Of a stretch of 48,475 nt of DNA, positions 33,824-42,295 are shown piece by piece. Positions within the stretch are counted from its first letter, which is position 1; the number at the start of each line of letters is the position of its first letter. This DNA is from Saprospiraceae bacterium (GTDB lineage Bacteria > Bacteroidota > Bacteroidia > Chitinophagales > Saprospiraceae): the NCBI GenBank assembly GCA_028282725.1, contig JANQHF010000121.1, positions 1-48,475 on the forward strand, written 5' to 3'. A program made the position numbers and the translations under genes. A model generated the notes under the pieces. It was not told where the DNA came from. It worked only from the letters and a program-made list of their open reading frames with translations, and did not search any database.

Positions 33824-34586
33824 AGTCTTCCACAAAGGCAACCACTCTGGCGGGAGCTGCAGAAGCACCCTCGATTTTCAAAGGGAATACGGCGACTTTG
33901 AAGCCTGACAATGGCAAACTGGAAAGATTAGTTAACTGCTCCATGTGTAGATATTCCCGGTCTCTGCCCACCAGGTGTGCTTCCCAAAACAAATTTCGAT
34001 TCTTGGTCTCTTTTGCTTTCCTGATCAGGTAAGGTAAAGGAAGATCCCAACCCCATTGATCAATTCCCATGACCTTTACTCCCTGATCGATTAGGAAATT
34101 TGTTGCTTCAGCCGTCATGCCTGTACCATGGGTAAAAAACTTCTTACTGCCCATGTATTGATCTCGACCTGTCTTGATGAGAACGATATTTCCTTCCTTG
34201 ATCGTCAAGTCATTTGAATTCAGGAAAGACTGAATTTCACTTGCACTAATACCATCAAAGTCCTTCTTGTGGCTCATATCGATGACTATGCCCGGACCGT
34301 AACACCACTCCAAGGGGATCTGATCTATTGTTTTAGCCGGCTTGCCTTCACATATGGGAGAATAATGCCACGGAGCATCGATATGCGTTGTACTATGAAC
34401 ACCCATCTTTTGGATGGTATCATCGGCCCAGCCTGTCCATCCCTCCGGAAATAATTTAAAGGGCAAGCCAAATGCCCGAAGTAGCCATTTTGCTTTATTG
34501 TGTGCCTTGTGCTTTATCCTGACTTTCATGAATCGGGGATCTCCCGGATTGTATCGTATCGTTTTGGACAGATCGATAATCTTCAT
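33822..34586 (-). CDS. Cyclase family protein (kynurenine formamidase-like)
   Basis: 254 aa, no signal peptide. The metal motif HSTTHIDAPWH fits the family pattern HxGTHxDxPxH with Thr in place of Gly. The N-terminal MKIIDLSKTIRYNPGDP and central VLIKTGRDQYMG, GIDQWGWD are also typical of the cyclase/metal-dependent hydrolase family (PF04199). Members hydrolyse formylkynurenine, isatin or related amides, and the substrate cannot be told from sequence. ATG 34586 is the start. It is a single gene converging with the PA14 operon. Confidence 0.88.
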   Translation of the reverse strand: MKIIDLSKTIRYNPGDPRFMKVRIKHKAHNKAKWLLRAFGLPFKLFPEGWTGWADDTIQKMGVHSTTHIDAPWHYSPICEGKPAKTIDQIPLEWCYGPGIVIDMSHKKDFDGISASEIQSFLNSNDLTIKEGNIVLIKTGRDQYMGSKKFFTHGTGMTAEATNFLIDQGVKVMGIDQWGWDLPLPYLIRKAKETKNRNLFWEAHLVGRDREYLHMEQLTNLSSLPLSGFKVAVFPLKIEGASAAPARVVAFVED

Positions 34587-34838
34587 CTCGCAACTTTGAA
34601 ATGCAAATTATGAATATTTCATTTGTCGCTTCTGCTTGCCTGCCGGCACAAAGATTCTGTATATTTATTAATGCTATAGTTCCATAGGCAACTAATTATC
34701 CCCGAATCCGTTTAAGATTTTTAAAGGACACGGATTTCCTTTCATCTTGCTCAGTCAAATAGCGATATATGAAGCCAGGATAGAATTAAAATGGTTTTAT
34801 GTATCGCTTCTTTTTTAACTCCGTTTCCCCAGGCTGAA

Positions 34839-35381
34839 ATGCAAAAGTGTATCATATGTTTTCAGATCAGTGATCAGGCTACTGTTGAACACATCATACC
34901 AAAGGCATTAGGCAATGTTCACTATGTCTTGCCAAAAGGAAAAGTCTGTTTGAGCTGCAATCAGCGATTTTCCCGTTACGAACATCAAGTGCTGAATTCC
35001 GGTGCCTGGCTTTATGAGCGTAGTAAGTTCAGGTTGTGCAGCACTGAAGTTGAAGCCGGAAATGATCCGGATGACAGGATATATGCCCGCTTTTTGTTGA
35101 AGACTATGTATGAATCTCTGTATCATTCAAAGTCAAAATTCTTTCACAGCACGAACCTTGAAGAAGTACGATACGAGTTGCTGGGTAAACCCGGACTCGA
35201 ATACCATTTATTTTTCGATAAGGGAATTGGTGAAGGTCGACATATTCCGGGATGGATGGACAGATGGCGCCTCGGCCGCAATGGTTTGTCACTGCGATAT
35301 TGCTATGATGAGAAGCGTTTATTTTTTGAATTGGTCTTTGGCCAAATCTATTCTGTGATTCAATGTACATTCCATAGCTAA
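34839..35381 (+). CDS. HNH-motif protein (putative nuclease)
   Basis: 180 aa from ATG 34839. The upstream in-frame Met at 34791 adds an unlikely tail. An HNH-type zinc finger occupies the N-terminus: CIICF, then TVEHIIPKALG, and CLSCNQRFSRYE (about 2-55), i.e. two CxxC pairs around the His. The remaining 120 residues are unrecognised and contain many aromatic and charged residues. HNH proteins are metal-dependent nucleases, sometimes of restriction or mobile elements. No phage or restriction genes adjoin it. It has no clear -7 box close by. Confidence 0.75.
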   Translation: MQKCIICFQISDQATVEHIIPKALGNVHYVLPKGKVCLSCNQRFSRYEHQVLNSGAWLYERSKFRLCSTEVEAGNDPDDRIYARFLLKTMYESLYHSKSKFFHSTNLEEVRYELLGKPGLEYHLFFDKGIGEGRHIPGWMDRWRLGRNGLSLRYCYDEKRLFFELVFGQIYSVIQCTFHS

Positions 35382-35472
35382 AGAATTAATTGATGCATTG
35401 GTCGATAAGTTGGGTTTCCAGCTTAACAATAATCCATTCTAACCGTTATAGGTCTATCTTATTGAATTTTGT

Positions 35473-37821
35473 ATGTACAAGACTTTACTCACAGCAATCA
35501 TAACAGTATGGTTTGCGTGCTCCGCATATGCACAGCAAAAATTTACGATCAGCGGTTACATTAAGGATGCATCCAATGGAGAGACGCTCATTGGAGCTAA
35601 TATATTCATCAAGGAATTGGCATCAGGTGTAAGCAGTAATGAATATGGTTTTTATTCGATTTCCATACCGGAAGGCTCATACCAGTTGGAATATTCCTAC
35701 CTCGGTTATCAAACAGTGGTCAGGGATGTTGCTCTGACTGAAAATATCACCATCAACGTGGAATTTGATCCTGAGGATATTCAGATTGAAGAAATAGTCA
35801 TTGCCGCGGAGGCCAAAGACAGGAATGTCTCTGACCTGGAGATGAGTGCAAATACGATGGACATTCAGACCATTCAAAAAATGCCCACATTACTGGGCGA
35901 GGTGGAAGTGCTGCGCAGCATCCAATTGTTGCCAGGAGTGAGTTCCGTAGGGGAGGGGGCTTCCGGTTTCAATGTGAGGGGAGGAAGTATCGATCAAAAC
36001 CTGGTCCTGCTGGATGAAGCACCAGTGTACAATTCCTCGCACTTGTTTGGTTTCTTTTCAGTGTTTAATCCTGATGCTGTGAAGGACATCAAACTCTTAA
36101 AAGGAGGTATCCCAGCTAGATATGGTGGAAGACTTTCTTCCATTCTGGATGTTCGAATGAAGGAAGGTAATAATAAAAAGTTTGCCATGAACGGAGGAAT
36201 TGGAGCGATCTTCAGTCGACTCTCAATCGAAGCTCCGATCGTAAAGGATAAGTCTTCATTTATCGTAGCGGGCAGAAGATCGTACATCGATATTTTGGCC
36301 AAACCTTTCCTGAATGAAGAATTGGAAGATTCGGCATTGAATTTCTATGATCTCACAATTAAGACGAATTACAAGTTTAGTGAGAAAGACAGGATCTATT
36401 TGTCGGGTTATGTAGGCAGGGATAATTTTGGATTTGGCGATCAGGCGGGGTTTAATTGGGGAAACAGGACTTTGACATTCCGGTGGAATCATTTGTTCAG
36501 CGATCGCCTTTTCTCAAATCTAACCCTGTACACGAGCGATTATGATTATCGCATCAATTTTGGTGATGAGGCAGACAACAAATTTGACTGGGATGCCAGT
36601 ATTATTAACTACAGTGCGAAACCGGAGTTTTCATTATTTCTATCACCCACAAACCTGGTAAGATTTGGTGGCCAGTTTATAGCTTATCGGTTCGAACCAG
36701 GAAATGCTATTGGAGTTAGCGAAGGTGAAGTATTAGACATCAGTGTCGACAACAAATACGCGCTTGAAGGTGGTCTGTTCTTTGAAAATGAAATAGATTT
36801 CAATCCTAACTTTTCCATCAACTACGGACTCCGGTGGTCCTATTTTAACTTTACCGGCAAGGGTCTCGCTTATACGTTTGACGATGCTCCCCCAGGAACT
36901 CGCAGACCTTTGGTCGAAAGCACTTTTTTTGATCAATGGGAAAGTATCAAACAACACAATAATTTTGAACCCAGGTTGAGTGTTAAGGCTCAACTGAATC
37001 CTTCACAGTCCATCAAGGCGAGTTACAACAGGATGGCCCAATACATCCATTTGATTTCAAATACCACGGCATCTACCCCTGTGGACATTTGGCAACCAAG
37101 TACGAATAATCTTCGACCACAAATTGCCGATCAGCTTGCCCTGGGATATTTTCAGAATTTTCAAAATAACAGCTATGAATTCTCCACTGAAGTCTACTAT
37201 AAGAAATACACGAACCTTCTCGACTATATTGATGGTGCGGACATTTTGTTAAACGAACTCCTCGAAGGGGATTTGTTGGATGGCATCGGGCGTTCTTATG
37301 GCGTTGAATTTATGCTCGAAAAGAAGGAGGGTCCACTGACCGGTTGGCTCAGCTACACCCTTGCAAGGAGTGAAAGAAAAATTGAAGGGATCAACAATGG
37401 AGAATGGTATCCTTCCCGATTTGACCAGACACATAACCTAAGTATTACGGGATTCTATGAATTGAATGATCGATGGACCTTTAGCAGCAATTTTGTATTG
37501 GTAAGTGGAACTCCCACGACTTTTCCCACCAACCGGTTTCTTCAACAGGGGTTTGTTATACCACACAATGCATTTGAGTCCAGAAATAATGTTCGCATTC
37601 CGGTCTATCACAGGCTTGATATTTCGGCAACCTTACAAGGCAAGAAAAACAAGGAACGTCGCTGGCAATCAGAGTGGGTTTTTTCGATTTACAATGTATA
37701 TAGTAAGAGAAATCCCTTCAGTATATTTTTTCGACAGAAAGAAAATAGACGTACCGAGGCAGTACGCTTATCTGTCATCGGTAATTTCATTCCTTCGGTA
37801 TCATACAATTTTAAATTTTAA
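35473..37821 (+). CDS. TonB-dependent outer-membrane receptor
   Basis: 782 aa. Signal peptide (cleavage after SAYAQ), an N-terminal carboxypeptidase-regulatory-like domain (about 24-105, ISGYIKDASNGETLIGANIF), a plug (about 125-225, LPGVSSVGEGASGFNVRGGS, LLDEAPVYNSSHLFGFFS, GGIPARYGGRLSSILDVRM) and a 22-strand-type barrel ending in FIPSVSYNFKF. It imports a substrate using the TonB energy system. Its stop overlaps the start of a DUF4249 lipoprotein gene (TAATG), a common Bacteroidota pairing. The substrate is unknown. Confidence 0.95.
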   Translation: MYKTLLTAIITVWFACSAYAQQKFTISGYIKDASNGETLIGANIFIKELASGVSSNEYGFYSISIPEGSYQLEYSYLGYQTVVRDVALTENITINVEFDPEDIQIEEIVIAAEAKDRNVSDLEMSANTMDIQTIQKMPTLLGEVEVLRSIQLLPGVSSVGEGASGFNVRGGSIDQNLVLLDEAPVYNSSHLFGFFSVFNPDAVKDIKLLKGGIPARYGGRLSSILDVRMKEGNNKKFAMNGGIGAIFSRLSIEAPIVKDKSSFIVAGRRSYIDILAKPFLNEELEDSALNFYDLTIKTNYKFSEKDRIYLSGYVGRDNFGFGDQAGFNWGNRTLTFRWNHLFSDRLFSNLTLYTSDYDYRINFGDEADNKFDWDASIINYSAKPEFSLFLSPTNLVRFGGQFIAYRFEPGNAIGVSEGEVLDISVDNKYALEGGLFFENEIDFNPNFSINYGLRWSYFNFTGKGLAYTFDDAPPGTRRPLVESTFFDQWESIKQHNNFEPRLSVKAQLNPSQSIKASYNRMAQYIHLISNTTASTPVDIWQPSTNNLRPQIADQLALGYFQNFQNNSYEFSTEVYYKKYTNLLDYIDGADILLNELLEGDLLDGIGRSYGVEFMLEKKEGPLTGWLSYTLARSERKIEGINNGEWYPSRFDQTHNLSITGFYELNDRWTFSSNFVLVSGTPTTFPTNRFLQQGFVIPHNAFESRNNVRIPVYHRLDISATLQGKKNKERRWQSEWVFSIYNVYSKRNPFSIFFRQKENRRTEAVRLSVIGNFIPSVSYNFKF

Positions 37822-38726
37822 TGATGATGAGCATAATAAAAATGGATTGGAAAAAATTGAGTGCATTATCATTTATAATATGTGTTTTGTTGACATCTTG
37901 TGAAGATGTAATTGACCTAGAGTTAGAAGAAGGGAGCTCTGCACTGGTAGTGGATGCCTGGGTCAATGATCTACCCCAAAACCAGGAGATTTACATCCGG
38001 CGCTCTCAACCATACTTCGACAATTCTAATCCACCTGCAATAACCGATGCAGTCGTATCTGTGATCAGGGACGACGGATTGCGTTTTGATTTTGTACACC
38101 AGGGAGATGGAAGATATGTCTGGCAAGCTCAGGGAGATTCCCTGGGAGTGGTTGGCAATTCGTATCAACTGGAGATTCAAGTGGATGGTGAATTGTTTTC
38201 TGCACAGACAGAAATATTCCGGGTGCCGGTGATTGACTCTATCGGTGTTGAATTCAGGGAAAATGAGCTGTTTTTTGATGACGGCTTGTATGCCCAGTTT
38301 TACGCACGTGATTTTGAAGGAAGGGGAGATACTTATTGGATCAAATCGTATAAAAATGACTCGCTATTGGATAAGACACAGGAGATCAATTTGGCCTTTG
38401 ATGCGGGATTTGACGCAGGTACCGGCATTGACGGATTGGTATTTATTCCACCGGTTCGCGAATTGGTCAATCCTCTGGATGAAGATCTGCTATCGGTTCC
38501 ATATGAGGCGGGAGACCGGCTTCGTGTGGAAATTCATTCAATTAGTAATGAGGCATTCAATTTTATGGAGATTGCGCGTGATCAGATCAATAACGGGGAT
38601 AATGGCATTTTTTCAATTCCGTTGGCCAACACAAGAACCAATGTGACCGGACAAAATGGAAGTGATGTTCTGGGCTTTTTTAATGTTGCGGCAATAACCA
38701 GCCTTTCTGCTGTAATCGAAGAGTAA
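37821..38726 (+). CDS. DUF4249 family lipoprotein
   Basis: 301 aa from ATG 37821, or 294 from ATG 37842 (MDWKKL), which gives the neater signal peptide. Lipobox VLLTSC. The N-terminal text CEDVIDLELEEGSSALVVDAWV and an Ig-like domain with ITDAVVSVIRDDG are typical of DUF4249, as is the C-terminal DVLGFFNVAA. These lipoproteins accompany TonB receptors and are thought to sit on the outer membrane as a partner of the barrel. Translationally coupled with the receptor. The gene ends 4 bp before a convergent gene. Confidence 0.9.
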   Translation: MMMSIIKMDWKKLSALSFIICVLLTSCEDVIDLELEEGSSALVVDAWVNDLPQNQEIYIRRSQPYFDNSNPPAITDAVVSVIRDDGLRFDFVHQGDGRYVWQAQGDSLGVVGNSYQLEIQVDGELFSAQTEIFRVPVIDSIGVEFRENELFFDDGLYAQFYARDFEGRGDTYWIKSYKNDSLLDKTQEINLAFDAGFDAGTGIDGLVFIPPVRELVNPLDEDLLSVPYEAGDRLRVEIHSISNEAFNFMEIARDQINNGDNGIFSIPLANTRTNVTGQNGSDVLGFFNVAAITSLSAVIEE

Positions 38727-38730
38727 TCAC

Positions 38731-39297
38731 TTATGTTTTCAAGATGTAAGGCTCATCAGCGAGGCGTTCATATTCCTTAAAATTCTTAAAAATAAATTCG
38801 AATGCATCGGCCAGTTTTCCTCCCAGGCCACAGGTATGCAAAGCTGAGATTTTATTGAAAATCGGGTATTGAGAAAGATCGTGAATGACATTGGTAGAAG
38901 CCTGAAAGTAATCACGTGTTCTTTTATGGGTGATGCAGAATTGAGAAAGTTCTCCATATAACTCCCCCAACAGTTCTGCCCAGATCCTTGTCAATTCATA
39001 TTTGTAGATATAAGCGATGATTTCTGTTCTTGTCAGGTATGGAAAGTTGGCAATACTCTTATTGAATGTTCGATATGCTTCTTCCGTATCGAAAAATTTA
39101 CCAAATGGGTTCAGAATTCCTCCGAGGTCAAAATCCCTTTTGGTTAATACAATAGTCTCTGTAAGATCATAACATTCATTATGAAAATGACATCGATAAG
39201 CATGCAAGAACCTCACCTGTGGTGAGGACAGCGATTCAAATCCTGATGCAATCAAAATGGCCGGGTGTAGTACGACAGTAGCTACAGAAGGTTCCAT
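38731..39297 (-). CDS. Unrecognised 188-aa protein next to vWA-like and WYL genes
   Basis: The protein has no signal peptide and I recognise no family. It contains many Tyr, Phe and Leu in a helical pattern (ELTRIWAELLGELYGELSQF, FEFIFKNFKEYERLA) and several Cys/His near the N-terminus (FLHAYRCHFHNECYDL), which could bind metal. The ATG at 39297 is the first start. Two -7 boxes lie 46-69 nt upstream, so it may be transcribed separately from the vWA-like gene. The convergent DUF4249 gene ends 4 bp away. Confidence 0.6.
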   Translation of the reverse strand: MEPSVATVVLHPAILIASGFESLSSPQVRFLHAYRCHFHNECYDLTETIVLTKRDFDLGGILNPFGKFFDTEEAYRTFNKSIANFPYLTRTEIIAYIYKYELTRIWAELLGELYGELSQFCITHKRTRDYFQASTNVIHDLSQYPIFNKISALHTCGLGGKLADAFEFIFKNFKEYERLADEPYILKT

Positions 39298-39342
39298 TAC
39301 ACATTAAAATTTAATCTAATGTATAACTAATTGATTAACAAT

Positions 39343-39366
39343 CAAAAATATCGAATAACAAATATA
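39343..39366 (-). promoter_or_regulatory. Two candidate -7 boxes
   Basis: Minus-strand TATATTTG (39366 down to 39359) and TATTTTTG (39350 down to 39343) both fit TAnnTTTG upstream of the 188-aa gene. The surrounding 118-bp spacer is very AT-rich, so one or both matches could be chance. Confidence 0.4.
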
Positions 39367-39414
39367 TCGAGCTCGAATTTCTAAGATTTCCCAATCTTTT
39401 GTTCCAGCATCAAC

Positions 39415-40044
39415 TCAAGCGGCATATTCCATATCTTCATTTGATCTTGAGGTGTCCAATTGTCGATCCAACCACTGTCTTTGCAGCTGCCTGATCATAA
39501 AATTCCGATCTCGTGAAATCGTCGATTTTCGGCAGATGTAATAATTACTGATTCCAAGCCTTTTAGCTAAATTCGAAATGAGGGGTGTTTCATTGATCAG
39601 GGTGAAGTTCCAACGATTTTCCTTCAAAGATGTTATAATAGATTTAAGCGTACATTCCGAATATTTCCTGGATCCGGAGTCCCTAACCGGAGAAAATATA
39701 GTGACATGATAATTTTGATTCCTGCCTTCCCTGTTCATCGCTCGCCAGGTAGCAATTGAAGTCGCTAACGCATCCAGTACTGGTCCCGGTTTTTTGGTTG
39801 GTTCTCCGGGAAAAACGAAATGTGCGATTTGCTGGATAGATCTTTGATGATAAAAGCATCTGAGATTATTATTTTCAAATAAAAATGCTGTCACGAGGTG
39901 ATCGGAATGGATATCATCAATGTGGCTGTTTCGAATCGAATCGAGCATGTCATTGACCTGTTCCTGGACCAAACGTCTTTGTCCGGTTGATGCAGTGGAA
40001 GTATCAATAAAGAATAAATGGTTTATAGTTTTAGTTTGGTTCAT
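39415..40044 (-). CDS. vWA-like domain protein (tentative)
   Basis: 209 aa, no signal peptide. The N-terminus NHLFFIDTSTASTGQRRLV has the beta-strand then Asp-x-Ser/Thr-x-Ser of a metal-ion-dependent adhesion site. A second strand VTAFLFENN, the helix GPVLDALATSI and a strand YHVTIFSPVRDSG follow in the order expected of a von Willebrand A fold. The C-terminus (RDRNFMIRQLQRQWLDRQL) is basic. Soluble vWA proteins often act in multi-protein complexes. It lies between the WYL regulator and the 188-aa gene on the same strand. Confidence in the fold is moderate. Confidence 0.6.
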   Translation of the reverse strand: MNQTKTINHLFFIDTSTASTGQRRLVQEQVNDMLDSIRNSHIDDIHSDHLVTAFLFENNNLRCFYHQRSIQQIAHFVFPGEPTKKPGPVLDALATSIATWRAMNREGRNQNYHVTIFSPVRDSGSRKYSECTLKSIITSLKENRWNFTLINETPLISNLAKRLGISNYYICRKSTISRDRNFMIRQLQRQWLDRQLDTSRSNEDMEYAA

Positions 40045-40154
40045 TGGGCTGAGGATTTATTTGTCAATTAATGGAACGAATCTATCCTGATGGGTGCAAT
40101 ATATTTGCATGAAAAAAAGATCACATATGTAAAATACTGATAATCAATATGATA

Positions 40155-41168
40155 TTATCCGGAATAATTACTTTTCATAGCATCCAGAATCTGAACGAAT
40201 TCCTGCTGTAAGCTTTTTGGTGATAAGACTTTGATGGAATCCTGAAAAGACAGTAATTCCGATTTAAGCTCATAGTTCACAATCACCTCAATTTCGAATA
40301 CCGCTTTTTTCTTTGTTTGACTAATCAGTCTTTGAGATGAATGTAAAGGCTTTGTATTGAAATAATGCATTTGATTTCCGTAGGCTTCAAACCTTACCTT
40401 TTGTGCTTTTCTCTCTTTTAACACGGATACTCCGACCACCTGGTCAAAGTATTTTTTGGCAATTCGATTTTCAATCGGGTGATAAGCCGCGAGACTTTCT
40501 TTGATTTCTTTTATGCGGTCCAAACCAAATACCCGTGTTTCTTTCCTCCGATGATCAAAAGCCAGTAAGTACCATCTACCGCTATATTCCTTGAGCAATT
40601 GCGGACTGATAATGCGGCTTGCTGCTTTTTTGTCAAAAGCCTGGTAAAGAATATTCAGAGGCTTTCTTTTCTTTATGGATTGATACAATTGATTCAGCCA
40701 ATTTTGACCTGAAGCTTCATGTTGTTGATCAAATTGGATCACCGGTTCGAAGCGCTCCTTTTTCAAGTCCAACCTGCTTTCCAGTTTGGTCAGTATACTT
40801 TGGATGCCTGTTACCTCCGCCACTTCTGTAAATTGTCCAAGCAATGAAATGGCATTTTGTAAGATTTCCTGATCCGTTTGGTTGATTGGACTCTCTGTCA
40901 ATTTATATGAGAGATCAGAGTAGTAATACGATTTTTCTTTTCTATCGTATTCAATCGGTGCATAATAGCCCAATCCCTTATCAGAGCGCATTGCCGCGAT
41001 GTCATATTTGATGGTTCTCTCCGAAACAGTGACTTCCTTACCGGTAGAACGAAAGATTTCTTTTTCACACTCTTCTACCAATTCCCTCCATGTCCATTGT
41101 TGATTGATTTTCCGAAGACACCTGTCAATCGTACGATACCTGATAATTGCATGCTTGTTTGTAGGCAT
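40155..41168 (-). CDS. WYL-domain transcriptional regulator
   Basis: 337 aa. An N-terminal helix-turn-helix (about 1-70: RYRTIDRCLRKINQQWT, VSERTIKYDIAAMR) is followed by a linker and a WYL domain (about 150-260) with the diagnostic GRWYLLAFDHRR. The C-terminal WCX-like part ends the chain. WYL regulators sense nucleic acid or nucleotide ligands and often control defence or DNA-damage genes. The two genes downstream on the same strand are natural candidate targets. The ATG at 41168 follows a TATATTTA box by 4 nt. Confidence 0.9.
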   Translation of the reverse strand: MPTNKHAIIRYRTIDRCLRKINQQWTWRELVEECEKEIFRSTGKEVTVSERTIKYDIAAMRSDKGLGYYAPIEYDRKEKSYYYSDLSYKLTESPINQTDQEILQNAISLLGQFTEVAEVTGIQSILTKLESRLDLKKERFEPVIQFDQQHEASGQNWLNQLYQSIKKRKPLNILYQAFDKKAASRIISPQLLKEYSGRWYLLAFDHRRKETRVFGLDRIKEIKESLAAYHPIENRIAKKYFDQVVGVSVLKERKAQKVRFEAYGNQMHYFNTKPLHSSQRLISQTKKKAVFEIEVIVNYELKSELLSFQDSIKVLSPKSLQQEFVQILDAMKSNYSG

Positions 41169-41172
41169 GGGA

Positions 41173-41201
41173 TAAATATAGCATACTCAACTCAGATCAA
41201 A
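41173..41201 (-). promoter_or_regulatory. Promoter of the WYL regulator
   Basis: On the minus strand TTTG (41201-41198) and TATATTTA (41180-41173) are 17 nt apart. The box differs from TAnnTTTG only in the last base and ends 4 nt before the ATG, again predicting a leaderless transcript. Confidence 0.45.
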
Positions 41202-41268
41202 GTGAAGGGGACGTGCAACCACACGACCCCTTTCGAGTATGACAGTCACCATATGTTCCTTGCCACTT

Positions 41269-42252
41269 TTATAAGCTGTCAAGTGAAGCTAATATTTCAT
41301 CCATAGCTGTTTCTTTGGGTTGCATACCCAGGACGAGATTGCGCTCAACAGTTGCCGATTCCATTGCAAAATGGTAGGTTTCCTCTCCTTGCTTTGAAAT
41401 TATGACGAAGGACACGTTCACTCCAATTGGAACTGCTCCATAGGGTTCGCAAAATTTTGAAGACGATTCCTCAGCATGTAATGCCACAACAGAATTGTAG
41501 TCTTCAAATACCAGATAAACAGATGTATTTTCATTGTTATAGATTTCCGGGAGTTCCACACATACTTCCGTTTTTTTGTCCTGTGGGATATCAACAAATA
41601 CATCTACATTGATCCACTTCAGGCTATCGGAGAAAAATTCATAACCAATAAAAACTTCACCTGCTGTACTATCCTGGAATTCCACGATTTGTACTGTATT
41701 CGTTCTGGTCGAATCCATGTCGGCCTGGACCCAATCAAAATTACCGGAAGCATCTTCGGACTGGTAGAACAACTCCATATTTGGATCCGGATTCCTGTTT
41801 TCAACCTGAACCAGAATTCTATTATTAGAATTCAATATCGCCCGTTTTCCATTGGAGGATGCGTTGAAATAAAAGACGCCATCCGAAGAAATGATTCTGC
41901 CATTGCTAATCGTCGGAACATTGTATTTGATTTTGTCCCCTCTGGAATAGATTTCCAAATACTCAAATTTAATTTCTGCATTGACAATATCTTCATCGGT
42001 TGAAAAGAAAGAGTTTGGCCCGATCACGATTATGGTATTCATTGGAGTAATGATCCGGGTACCAATAGCATTGTTAAAAACTACAGTGGAAGACTGTTCG
42101 TCAGGTGAAATCAGTGCTTCAATCGCAAAAGTGTTTGTATTGTCCTGATGAGGAATAAAATTGTCAAATTCATCGACACACCCTATAATACAGAATATAC
42201 ATATGGTGATCATGCATACCCACTTGAATGGATTTTCTAATTTCATATTCAT
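41269..42252 (-). CDS. Lipoprotein of the ECF sigma operon
   Basis: 327 aa. Lipobox FCIIGC gives an acylated Cys. The mature part begins CVDEFDNFIPHQDN, an acidic start typical of exported outer-membrane lipoproteins, and is beta-rich throughout. The N-terminal region (FAIEALISPDEQSS) faintly recalls DUF4249, and there is no other recognisable domain. It is the third gene after the sigma factor and the membrane-anchored barrel protein, 43 nt downstream of the latter, and is probably cotranscribed. Confidence 0.75.
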   Translation of the reverse strand: MNMKLENPFKWVCMITICIFCIIGCVDEFDNFIPHQDNTNTFAIEALISPDEQSSTVVFNNAIGTRIITPMNTIIVIGPNSFFSTDEDIVNAEIKFEYLEIYSRGDKIKYNVPTISNGRIISSDGVFYFNASSNGKRAILNSNNRILVQVENRNPDPNMELFYQSEDASGNFDWVQADMDSTRTNTVQIVEFQDSTAGEVFIGYEFFSDSLKWINVDVFVDIPQDKKTEVCVELPEIYNNENTSVYLVFEDYNSVVALHAEESSSKFCEPYGAVPIGVNVSFVIISKQGEETYHFAMESATVERNLVLGMQPKETAMDEILASLDSL

Positions 42253-42295
42253 TCTATTTTATTTTATAGATACCGTCGCTCATCAGAATGCTGCT

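Noticed and set aside
34704-34737. Inverted repeat AATCCGT/ACGGATT as a terminator
   Set aside because: The arms are only 7 bp with an 18-nt loop and no T-run. It lies between divergent genes, where no terminator is needed.
34839-35381. Restriction system or homing element around the HNH protein
   Set aside because: No methyltransferase, intron or mobile-element genes adjoin it, and both flanks are ordinary chromosomal genes.
35473-38726. SusC/SusD polysaccharide utilisation pair
   Set aside because: The partner is a DUF4249 lipoprotein with an Ig-like start, not a helical SusD, and there are no glycoside hydrolases nearby.
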